From NCBI GenBank assembly GCA_036377075.1, contig DASUZB010000247.1:1-27771 (forward strand): a stretch of DNA of 27,771 nucleotides, given 5' to 3'. This document shows positions 16,004 through 22,981 of the stretch, in pieces. How positions within the stretch are numbered: position 1 is the stretch's first letter; each line of letters starts with the position of its first letter. The translations under genes were made by a program, and so were the position numbers. The notes under the pieces are model-generated. The model saw only the letters and a program-made list of their open reading frames with translations. It did no database searches and was not told the DNA's origin. Source of the DNA: DASUZB01 sp036377075 (GTDB lineage Bacteria; Actinomycetota; CALGFH01).

Positions 16004-17875
16004 GTGAGGCGCCTGGCGCTGGTGGTGTCCCTGCTGGCCGTCGCCGCGCTGGTGGAGCTGTCACCGGCGCCGGCCGGGGCGAGCTGGGCGGTGGGGTCGG
16101 CGGCCACGGTGGCGCCGGCCGCGTGCGCCCCGGCCGGGGCGCTGGCCGACGCGGCCATGGGCGCCGACGGCCTGGTCCGGGGGTTCGTCCGCTTCCAGGG
16201 AGCGGCCTGCACCGACACCCGCCTCACCTGGTTCGAGGGCATGGGTGGCAGTTGGCGGCGCGGCCCGAGCGCGTACCGCGGCAAGGTCCTGGCGGTCGCC
16301 GACGACGGCGCCGCGACCTGGGTGCTGTACGCCGCCGCCGACGGCACCCGCCTCGGCAGCCGCGACCGCGCCGGGGTGCTCGGTCCGAGCAGCCGGCTCT
16401 CGACCCGGACGGCCCTCTCCGGCGACCTGGTGGCCGCCGGCGGGCGCTGGTGGGCGGTCTGGGCCGAGCGGGTCGGGACCGGGCGGCTCTCCTCCCTGTT
16501 CCAGGCCAGGACGATCGGCGCGGCGGTCACCAGGCAGCGGATCACCTCCCTGCCGTACGCCGACGGCCACCCCAGCCTCGCGCGCGTGGCCAGCGGCACC
16601 GCGGTGCTCGCCTTCGAGCGCGCCAACCCCGCCACCGGCCGCTCCGACGTCCGCTTCGGCGCCAACCCGGGCGGCGGCTGGACGTTCGGCGCCCTGACCA
16701 CCGACGGGACCAGCCGGGCGCCCAGCCTCGCCACCGCCGGGCAGCGGACCCACGTCGCCTGGCAGCAGGGCACCCGGATCGTCCACGCCGACAACCCCAA
16801 CGGCTCGTTCCGCACCCACCGGTTCGCCACCCCGGGGACGGCGCCGCGCGTGGCGACCTCGGCGGGGCGCGTGTTCGACGCCTGGACGCTGCCGCGCGGC
16901 GGCCGGCCCGCGCACGTGTTCCTGGCCGAGCGCGGCGGCGAGCTGTGGACCGGCAACGACGTGACCGCGGCCGCCACCTCCCCGGAGGCCGCCGCCGCGC
17001 TCGTCGCCGGCGGCGGCGCGGCCACGGTGCTCGGCGCCGAGCCGGCGCGGCTGTGGGCCAAGCCGCAGGTGCGCCCGGACACCGGCGGCTTCGGGCGCCT
17101 CGGCGTCTGGGTCGACTACCTCGACTACGGCCTCGACCCGGCCGCCGCCGTGCGGGACTTCGCCGCCCACGGCGTCCACACCCTCTACCTGCAGACCGCG
17201 CGCTACTCCAGCGCCAGCGACGTGCTCTACCCGGCGCTGGTCGGGCGCTGGATCGAGCAGGCGCACGCGGCCGGCATCGCGGTGGTCGGCTGGTACCTGC
17301 CCGGCTACAGCGAGTTCCTCGAGCGGGACGTGCGCCGCACCCTGGCGATCGCCCGCTTCCGCAGCCCGGCGGGCCAGCGCTTCGACGCGCTCGCGGTCGA
17401 CATCGAGTACCAGGGCGCCAGCAGCACCGTGGCCGAGTTCGACCACGGCGTCGCCAGCCACCTCGCCCGCGTCCGCGCGGCGGTCGGGGCGCGCTACCCG
17501 GTCGGCGCGATCGTCCCCGCGCCGCTGGGGATGGCGCTCAACCCGACCGCCTGGGCCGGCTTCCCCTGGTCGGCGATCGGCCGCCAGGCCGACGTGGTCC
17601 TGCCGATGTCGTACTGGTCCTACCGCCACGACTGCCCGTCCAACCCGCTGCACTGCCCCTACCGGTACACCCGCGGCAACACCGCCGAGGCGGCCCGCCG
17701 CGGCGGCCTGCCCGTCCACGTCATCGGCGGCATCGGCGACCAGGTCACCGCGGCCCAGGTGCACGACTTCGTCGACGGCGCCGTCGACGAGCGCGCCTAC
17801 GGCGGCAGCCTGTACGACTACCGCACCACCGCCCCCGCGTTCTGGTCCGACCTGGAACGGCTCGGCTCGCTGTAG
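16004..17875 (+). CDS. Secreted protein with beta-rich N-terminal half and putative TIM-barrel hydrolase domain
   Basis: A 623-aa exported protein. The GTG at 16004 follows GGGGGAGG and opens a signal peptide (VRRLALVVSLLAVAALVEL, cleavage near PAGAS). Residues 40-350 are built of repeating short beta-strand units (for example GSRDRAGVLGPSS, THVAWQQGTRIVHAD), as in a beta-propeller. From about residue 362 (FGRLGVWVDYLDYG) the chain resembles a (beta/alpha)8 glycosidase-like barrel: HTLYLQTARYSS, GIAVVGWYLPGYSE, the acidic strand end LAVDIEYQG (Asp466, Glu468), VVLPMSYWSYR and GGSLYDYRTT. The acidic pair is a plausible catalytic site. No named family is certain. The five cysteines fit an extracellular location. 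Confidence 0.75.
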   Translation: MRRLALVVSLLAVAALVELSPAPAGASWAVGSAATVAPAACAPAGALADAAMGADGLVRGFVRFQGAACTDTRLTWFEGMGGSWRRGPSAYRGKVLAVADDGAATWVLYAAADGTRLGSRDRAGVLGPSSRLSTRTALSGDLVAAGGRWWAVWAERVGTGRLSSLFQARTIGAAVTRQRITSLPYADGHPSLARVASGTAVLAFERANPATGRSDVRFGANPGGGWTFGALTTDGTSRAPSLATAGQRTHVAWQQGTRIVHADNPNGSFRTHRFATPGTAPRVATSAGRVFDAWTLPRGGRPAHVFLAERGGELWTGNDVTAAATSPEAAAALVAGGGAATVLGAEPARLWAKPQVRPDTGGFGRLGVWVDYLDYGLDPAAAVRDFAAHGVHTLYLQTARYSSASDVLYPALVGRWIEQAHAAGIAVVGWYLPGYSEFLERDVRRTLAIARFRSPAGQRFDALAVDIEYQGASSTVAEFDHGVASHLARVRAAVGARYPVGAIVPAPLGMALNPTAWAGFPWSAIGRQADVVLPMSYWSYRHDCPSNPLHCPYRYTRGNTAEAARRGGLPVHVIGGIGDQVTAAQVHDFVDGAVDERAYGGSLYDYRTTAPAFWSDLERLGSL

Positions 17876-17907
17876 CCGGCGGGCCGGCGCGCCCCGACCG
17901 GACCGAT

Positions 17908-17913
17908 GGGAGG
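17908..17913 (+). promoter_or_regulatory. Ribosome binding site favouring a TTG start
   Basis: GGGAGG abuts the ATG at 17914, too close to serve it, but is 6 bases before the in-frame TTG at 17920. It therefore favours TTG as the start of the GNAT gene. Confidence 0.5.
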
Positions 17914-17919
17914 ATGCCG

Positions 17920-18537
17920 TTGCCGACCGCCGACGAGTTCGACCTGCGCGACGGCACCCGGATCGCGGTGCGCCCGGTCCTGCCCGAGGACAAGGAGCGC
18001 CTGCGCGACGGGTTCGCGCGCCTGTCCGCGGAGTCGCGCTACCGGCGCTTCCTGACCGCGCTCGACCAGCTCAGCGACGAGCAGGTCCGGTACCTCACCG
18101 AGGTCGACTACGTCGACCACATGGCCTGGGTCGCGCTGGACCCGTCCCGGCCGGGCCACCCCGGCGTCGGCGTCGCCCGCTACGTCCGCCTGCCCGACGA
18201 CCCGTCCGTCGCCGAGGCGGCGGTCACGGTGCTCGACGACTACCAGGGCAGGGGCGTCGGGACGATCCTGCTGCGGCTGCTCGCCGGGTCGGCCCTGGAG
18301 CACGGCATCCGCCGCTTCCGCGGCTACGTGCTGGCGGCGAACGACCCGATGGTGGAGATCCTGCGCGGCCTCGGCGCGACCGTGACCAACGAGGGCCCGC
18401 TGCTGCGCGTCGACGTCCCGATCCCCGCCAGCCCGGACGAGCTCCCCGACACGCCGACCGGCCGGGTCTTCAAGTCGGTCGCCAAGCGGCAGCTCCCCGC
18501 CTTCCGGCTGCGCTACCCGGTGACGCCCGACCGCTGA
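17920..18537 (+). CDS. GNAT-family N-acetyltransferase
   Basis: A protein of 205 residues if the TTG at 17920 is used (207 from the ATG at 17914). The GNAT fold is clear: an N-terminal strand LRDGTRIAVRPVLPED, a helix with ESRYRRF, the central strand AVTVLDDY and the acetyl-CoA pyrophosphate-binding loop QGRGVG (from residue 109). The opening resembles the acetyltransferase domain of Pat/PatZ-type protein lysine acetylases (LRDG-x-x-hydrophobic-x-x-RP, SxxxRYxRF), but no cyclic-AMP or CoA-ligase-like domain is attached. It starts 44 bases after the secreted protein gene and may be co-transcribed with it. The acceptor is unknown. Confidence 0.88.
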   Translation: MPTADEFDLRDGTRIAVRPVLPEDKERLRDGFARLSAESRYRRFLTALDQLSDEQVRYLTEVDYVDHMAWVALDPSRPGHPGVGVARYVRLPDDPSVAEAAVTVLDDYQGRGVGTILLRLLAGSALEHGIRRFRGYVLAANDPMVEILRGLGATVTNEGPLLRVDVPIPASPDELPDTPTGRVFKSVAKRQLPAFRLRYPVTPDR

Positions 18538-18557
18538 CGGCCGGGCACGGCCATGCC

Positions 18558-19103
18558 CTACAGGTCGATGTCGGGAGCGACCTGCTGGACGCCCTCGATC
18601 GCGGCGGCGATGAAGTCGTCGAGGGGGAGCCCGAGCGACTCCTCGGCCTCGTACACCTCCGCCCGGTTCACGCCGGGGGCGAACGCCTTCTCCTTCAGCT
18701 TCTTCTTGACCGAGGACACCTTCATGCCCTCCGACCGCTGCGGGCGGACCAGGGCCGCCGCCACCAGCAGCCCGGCGATCGCGTCGGCGTGGACCACCGC
18801 CTTGGACATCAGGTCGGTGCGGTACCGCTCGTGGGCGTGGGCCAGGACCGCGTTGACCACCGGCTCCTCCACCCCGGCCTCGCGCAGCCAGTCCGCCGCC
18901 AGGTAGGCGTGCCGCGACAGGTCCTCGCCGGTCTGGTCCTGGTCGAGGTCGTGGAACAGCCCGGCGAGCGCCCAGCGCTCCTCGTCCTCGCCGAAGCGGC
19001 GCGCCAGCGCCCGCATCACCCCCTCCACCGAGATCAGGTGGCGGACGGTGATGTCCTTCTCCGTCTTGTCCTTCACCAGCGCACGCGCCTCAGCCAGCTC
19101 CAC
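18558..19103 (-). CDS. HD-domain metal-dependent hydrolase
   Basis: A 181-aa cytosolic protein of the HD superfamily. The GTG at 19103 has GGGAGG 8 bases upstream. The metal-site residues are in order: His22 (VRHLISVE), His51-Asp52 (GLFHDLDQD), His91 in AHAHERY, and Asp107 (VVHADAIA). This matches the small HDIG-type proteins that act on phosphoesters, often nucleotides. The C-terminal part (SVKKKLKEKAFA) is basic. It ends 20 bases from the convergent GNAT gene. The family is secure; the substrate is not. Confidence 0.88.
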   Translation of the reverse strand: MELAEARALVKDKTEKDITVRHLISVEGVMRALARRFGEDEERWALAGLFHDLDQDQTGEDLSRHAYLAADWLREAGVEEPVVNAVLAHAHERYRTDLMSKAVVHADAIAGLLVAAALVRPQRSEGMKVSSVKKKLKEKAFAPGVNRAEVYEAEESLGLPLDDFIAAAIEGVQQVAPDIDL

Positions 19104-19138
19104 GGTCGAGCCTCCCTGTCGTCGGTCACGCGACCATC

Positions 19139-19158
19139 CAACCACAGGACCTTGGTTG
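19139..19158. repeat. Small inverted repeat upstream of the HD gene
   Basis: CAACCA (19139-19144) and TGGTTG (19153-19158) form a 6-bp inverted repeat around 8 bases, about 36 bases upstream of the HD gene start. It could be an operator or a weak hairpin between that gene and the TenA-like gene. Nothing else is seen in the 134-base gap. Confidence 0.3.
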
Positions 19159-19237
19159 ACCGGGGGCTGACGCTCGGCCGTGCGTGGCCACCCGCTGTCC
19201 GGGCTCCGGCCTCGCTCTCCAGCCTCCGGACCCCCCA

Positions 19238-19885
19238 TCAGCCGGGCCACCCTTGGCCGCTCCAGCACATCTCCCAGAAGGCCAGCTCGAAGCGGGCGGC
19301 GCGGGCGAACACCGCCGCCAGGCGCGCGGCCGTCGCCGGCGACGGCGTCCCGGCGAGCTCGTCCAGCTCCGCGCCGAGGCCGGCGACGAAGGCGCGGAAG
19401 GCGTCGCCGGTCCAGTTCTCGACCCACTCCCGGTAGGCGGGGCCGGCCGGGCCGGCGGCGGCCACCGCCGTCCAGGTGTCGAGGTAGGCGCGCTCCGCCG
19501 CGTACAGGCCGGTGAGGCCCTCCAGGACGCCGTCGTGGGCGCAGCCCAACAGGTAGCTGGTGTAGCCGAGGCAGACCGGCCAGGGCTCGACCTCGAGCGG
19601 GAAGCCGTGCGCCGCCGCGGTGGCGGCGAAGCCGTCCGCCTCGGCGACCAGGCCGTCGTCCAGGCCGGCGAGCAGGCGGTCCAGCCCGGCGGGCAGGCCG
19701 TGGGCGCGCAGCGCGGCGACCACCCGCCGCTCTTCCAGCACGAACACCCGGTCCTGCTGGACCCACGCCTCCAGGGCCGCCTCGGGGAGGCTCCCGTCGG
19801 CCAGGCCGAGCACGAACGGGTGGGCCGCCATCGCCGCCCAGAGGGCCTGGTTGGCCTCGACCATCCGCTCGCTGAACCCCGCCAC
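19238..19885 (-). CDS. TenA/THI-4-like protein lacking the usual catalytic cysteine
   Basis: A 215-aa all-helical protein of the TenA family, whose classic members (thiaminase II) hydrolyse aminopyrimidines for thiamin salvage. Conserved positions visible are Asp45 (WVQQDRVF, matching Asp44 of Bacillus subtilis TenA), Tyr108 (GYTSYLL, matching Tyr112) and Glu200 (RFELAFWEM, matching Glu205). The position of the catalytic Cys135 (LLPCYW) reads LYAAERAY, so Ala130 replaces the cysteine. It may therefore belong to the divergent TenA_E-type group or have another function. No thiamin gene is nearby. The GTG start lacks a Shine-Dalgarno site but follows TAGGAT by 6 bases. Confidence 0.82.
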   Translation of the reverse strand: MAGFSERMVEANQALWAAMAAHPFVLGLADGSLPEAALEAWVQQDRVFVLEERRVVAALRAHGLPAGLDRLLAGLDDGLVAEADGFAATAAAHGFPLEVEPWPVCLGYTSYLLGCAHDGVLEGLTGLYAAERAYLDTWTAVAAAGPAGPAYREWVENWTGDAFRAFVAGLGAELDELAGTPSPATAARLAAVFARAARFELAFWEMCWSGQGWPG

Positions 19886-19891
19886 CCGGCG

Positions 19892-19897
19892 ATCCTA
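19892..19897 (-). promoter_or_regulatory. -10 element of a probable leaderless promoter (TenA-like gene)
   Basis: TAGGAT on the minus strand lies 6 bases before the GTG of the TenA-like gene. It fits TAnnnT, and there is no ribosome binding site, which supports leaderless initiation. No -35 match is evident. Confidence 0.4.
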
Positions 19898-19911
19898 GCG
19901 AAGGCCGCGCG

Positions 19912-22806
19912 CTACCACTCGACCAGCTGCCAGATCGCCGGCTCGAGGCGGTCCCGCTCCCCCACCTCCGCGAAGATCGCGACCGCCAGCTTGAGGTGGC
20001 GCATCGCCTCGTCCGGCTGGCCGGCGGCGTGGAACAGGTCGGCGAGGTTGTTGTGCAGCGCCGCCTGGCGGTGGCGGTCGCCCTGGGCGCTGCACAGGTC
20101 GAGGGCGTCGGTGGCCAGCTCGATCGCCTGGTCGAGCCGGCCGGCGGCCTGGTGGCTGAGGGCGAGGTTGTTGAGCGCGGCGACGCGCGCGGCCGGGTCG
20201 GGCAGGACCTGCGCGAACGCCAGGCTGCGCTCGAGGTGGCGACGGGCGCGCTCGGGGTCGCCGGCGCCGGCGGCGAGCATGCCGACGAGGTTGTGGCACT
20301 GCGCCAGCGCGGCCGGGTCGCCGGCGGCCTCGGCCAGCTCGAGCGCCCTGACGGCGAGCTCGGCGGCCGCCTCGCCGCGGCCGCGCCGGCGGGCGGTGAG
20401 GCTCTGGTCGGCGACCAGGCGCGCGCGGAAGGCGTCGTCGGCCCCGGCGGCGGCGTCGAGGGCCGCGAGCGCGGCCTCCAGGTGCACCTCGGCCGCCTCC
20501 CAGTCGCCGCGCCGGTGGTGCAGGCCGGCGAGCTTGTGCTCCACGACGGCGAGGTCGCCGGGCTGGCAGCGGGCGGCGGCGGCCTCGTACGCAGCCAGCG
20601 CGTTGCCGTACTCGCCCAGGAGGGTGTGCAGGTCGCCGAGGGCGAGCTGCAGCCGCGCGGCCTCGTCGGGACGGCCGAGCGCCAGCGCCGCCTGGTAGTG
20701 GGCGACCGCCTCGCGGTTGGCGTACAGCGCCGCGGCGCGCTCGCCGGCGCGGGCGAACCACGCGGCCGCCTCGGCGTCGTGGCCGGCGAGCTGGAAGTGG
20801 TGGGCGATCACGGCGGCCTGGTCCTCGGCGTCGCGGCCGCGGGCCAGCGCCTGCGCCACGCGCCGGTGCAGCAGCCGCCGGCGGGCCAGCCCCGCCTGTT
20901 CGTACACCAGCAGGCGGACCTGCTCGTGGCTGAAGTCGTAGCTGGTGGCCGGGCCGCTCAGCTCGTGGACCAGGCCGAGCCGCACCAGCTCCTCGATCGC
21001 CCCGATGGCCTCGTCGTCGCTGCGGCCGCTGGCCTCGCGCACGATGTCGACGTCGAAGGAGCGGCCGATCACCGCCGCGGCGGTGAGCAGCTGCCAGGCC
21101 GCCTCCGGGACCCGCTCCAGGCGGGCCTGCAGCAGCTCGCGCGCGCCGCTCGGCAGCGCCGGCAGGTCCTCGTCGCCTTCGAGGGCGGCCAGGTACTCGA
21201 CCAGCAGCAGCGGCAAGCCCTCGCTGCGCCGGTACAGCTCCTCGGCCACGGCCGCGCGGGCGGGCGCGACGGCGTCGACCAGCGCGGCGGTCGCGGCGCG
21301 GTCGAGGCGGTCGAGGGGCAGGGTGCCCGCCGTCCCGGCGCGCTGCGCCTCGGCGGCCACCCGGCGCAGGTGGTGCCCGCGGGGGACGTCCTCGTCGCGC
21401 CAGGTGGGGAGCAGCAGCAGCGGCCAGCGGTCGAGCCGGCGCGCGAGGTAGCCGACCGCGTCGAGGGTGGCGTCGTCGGCCCAGTGCAGGTCGTCGAGGA
21501 CCAGCAGCCCGACGTGCGGCCTCGCGGTCGACCCCCGGTCGACGGCCACCGCGGCGAGCAGGGCGCGGCACAGGCCCTCGAGGAAGCGGCCCTGCGCCCC
21601 GGGACCGTCCGGCGCGGGCAGGACGGTGGCCGGCGGCACCAGCGGGGCCAGCTCCGGCAGGAGCCGGGCGGCCTCCGCCAGCCAGTGCGGCTCCAGGGTG
21701 CGCGGCCAGGCGCCGCCCTCCGGTCGCGCCAGGGCGGCGCGGAGGCCGTCCGCCAGCGGCCCGTAGGCCAGCCGCTCGCCCTCGTAGCAGCGGCACACCA
21801 GCGCCCGGGGGTGCCCCGCCGCGAACGCCTCGGCGAGCCGGGTCTTGCCGACGCCGGCCTCGCCGGTGAGTGCGACCAGCCGGCCCCTGCCCTCCCGCTC
21901 GACGCCGGCCAGCGCCTCCGCCAGGTCGGCCAGCTGCGGCTCGCGCCCGACCAGGGGGAGCGGCGCCGGGCCGGGTGGCGCGTCCGCCGCGGCCGGTGGG
22001 GCGGCCGCGTGGGCGGCCGGCGCTGGCGGCGCGGGCGGCGCCTCCACCTCCCCCTCGGTCACCTGCTGGTACAGGACGGTCGTCTCCTCCAGCGGCGCCA
22101 CGCCCAGCTCCTCGTCGAGGATGCGGACGCACGCGCGGTACTGGCGCATCGCGGCGGCGCGCTGCCCGCTCCAGGCGTACAGGCGCATGAGCTGCCGGTG
22201 GGCGGGCTCGTGCAGCGGGTCGAGCGCCAGCCAGCGCTCGGCGTCGGCGATCGCCGCCTGCCAGCGCCCCAGGACGGCCTCGGCGTCGACCAGCCGCTGC
22301 AGCGCGCCCGCCCGCTCCCTGCGCAGCGTGTCGGCCTCGGCGAACTGCCAGTCCTCGAAGTCCGGGGCGTCCCGCAGGGCGAAGCCGGCGAGGAAGTCGC
22401 CGCGGTGCAGCGCGACCGCCTCGGCGAGCGGCTCGGCGCACTCGGCGCAGGCCCGCTCCGGCTCGTGGCCGTGCGCGTCGCAGCTCGCCACGAGGGTGCG
22501 GAAGCGCCGGATGTCCAGCTCCACGCCCGGCGCGACCAGCTCCAGCCCGCTGCGGTCGGCGGCGACCCGGGCGGCGCCGCCGAGGGCGTGGTTCAGCGCC
22601 GAGAGCGTGCGCCGCAGCGCGGCGCGCGCGTGGGCGTCGTCCGCCTCCGGCCACAGCAGCGTGGCCAGCTCGTCGCGCCCGTGGCGCCGGCCGCTGCACG
22701 CCAGGTAGGCGAGCAGCGCGACCGCCTTGCGGGTGTCCACCCGCAGCGGCGCGGCGCCCACCTCCACGCTCGGCGGCCCGAGCAGCGCCAGCCGCAGTGC
22801 AGCCAT
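19912..22806 (-). CDS. SARP/AfsR-type regulator with ATPase and TPR domains
   Basis: A 964-aa transcriptional regulator. The ATG at 22806 has GGGGGAGG just upstream. Residues 1-90 are a winged-helix OmpR-like DNA-binding domain (LRLALLGPPSVEV, KAVALLAYLA, LATLLWPE). Residues about 95-245 are the bacterial transcriptional activator (BTAD) domain (ERWLALDPLHEPAHRQLMRLYA). A Pro/Ala linker leads to a STAND-like ATPase with Walker A GEAGVGKT (315-322, Lys321) and Walker B LLVLDDLHW (434-442). Roughly 600-960 is a long TPR-like helical array (DLAVVEHKLAGLHHRRGDW, ALNNLALSHQAAGRLDQA). Such proteins activate promoters through direct repeats and sense a ligand or partner through the TPR/ATPase part. 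It is divergent from the partner-switching operon and may control it. Confidence 0.93.
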   Translation of the reverse strand: MAALRLALLGPPSVEVGAAPLRVDTRKAVALLAYLACSGRRHGRDELATLLWPEADDAHARAALRRTLSALNHALGGAARVAADRSGLELVAPGVELDIRRFRTLVASCDAHGHEPERACAECAEPLAEAVALHRGDFLAGFALRDAPDFEDWQFAEADTLRRERAGALQRLVDAEAVLGRWQAAIADAERWLALDPLHEPAHRQLMRLYAWSGQRAAAMRQYRACVRILDEELGVAPLEETTVLYQQVTEGEVEAPPAPPAPAAHAAAPPAAADAPPGPAPLPLVGREPQLADLAEALAGVEREGRGRLVALTGEAGVGKTRLAEAFAAGHPRALVCRCYEGERLAYGPLADGLRAALARPEGGAWPRTLEPHWLAEAARLLPELAPLVPPATVLPAPDGPGAQGRFLEGLCRALLAAVAVDRGSTARPHVGLLVLDDLHWADDATLDAVGYLARRLDRWPLLLLPTWRDEDVPRGHHLRRVAAEAQRAGTAGTLPLDRLDRAATAALVDAVAPARAAVAEELYRRSEGLPLLLVEYLAALEGDEDLPALPSGARELLQARLERVPEAAWQLLTAAAVIGRSFDVDIVREASGRSDDEAIGAIEELVRLGLVHELSGPATSYDFSHEQVRLLVYEQAGLARRRLLHRRVAQALARGRDAEDQAAVIAHHFQLAGHDAEAAAWFARAGERAAALYANREAVAHYQAALALGRPDEAARLQLALGDLHTLLGEYGNALAAYEAAAARCQPGDLAVVEHKLAGLHHRRGDWEAAEVHLEAALAALDAAAGADDAFRARLVADQSLTARRRGRGEAAAELAVRALELAEAAGDPAALAQCHNLVGMLAAGAGDPERARRHLERSLAFAQVLPDPAARVAALNNLALSHQAAGRLDQAIELATDALDLCSAQGDRHRQAALHNNLADLFHAAGQPDEAMRHLKLAVAIFAEVGERDRLEPAIWQLVEW

Positions 22807-22823
22807 GTGCCTCCCCCTGTTCC

Positions 22824-22859
22824 CCGGGGGGCTACCGCTTCGCTCCTCGAGCCCCCCGG
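22824..22859 (-). other. 5'-leader hairpin of the SARP-type regulator gene
   Basis: CCGGGGGGCT (22824-22833) and AGCCCCCCGG (22850-22859) form a perfect 10-bp stem with a 16-base loop. It lies just upstream of the regulator's ribosome binding site in its untranslated leader and has no T-run. It could act on translation or message stability. Confidence 0.45.
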
Positions 22860-22891
22860 ACCCCCCGGTCGCGGGCGCTCCCCGCCGGAAC

Positions 22892-22943
22892 GTAACCACG
22901 GACCGTCCATGCCACTCGCCGTAACGCTGGACCGTAACGTTAC
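22892..22943. promoter_or_regulatory. Operator-like direct repeats and palindrome in the divergent region
   Basis: Two 15-base imperfect direct repeats, GTAACCACGGACCGT (22892-22906) and GTAACGCTGGACCGT (22921-22935), differ at 3 bases and start 29 bases apart. A third GTAAC begins the perfect palindrome GTAACGTTAC (22934-22943). The octamer CCGGAACG occurs at 22885 and 22943, 58 bases (2 x 29) apart. SARP-type regulators bind direct repeats, so the neighbouring regulator is the natural candidate. An ECF-sigma-like pair, GGAAC (22945-22949) and GGTT (22967-22970) with 17 bases between, also lies ahead of the operon. Confidence 0.5.
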
Positions 22944-22981
22944 CGGAACGGATCCTGGCTACAACGGGTTCGGAGGTGACG

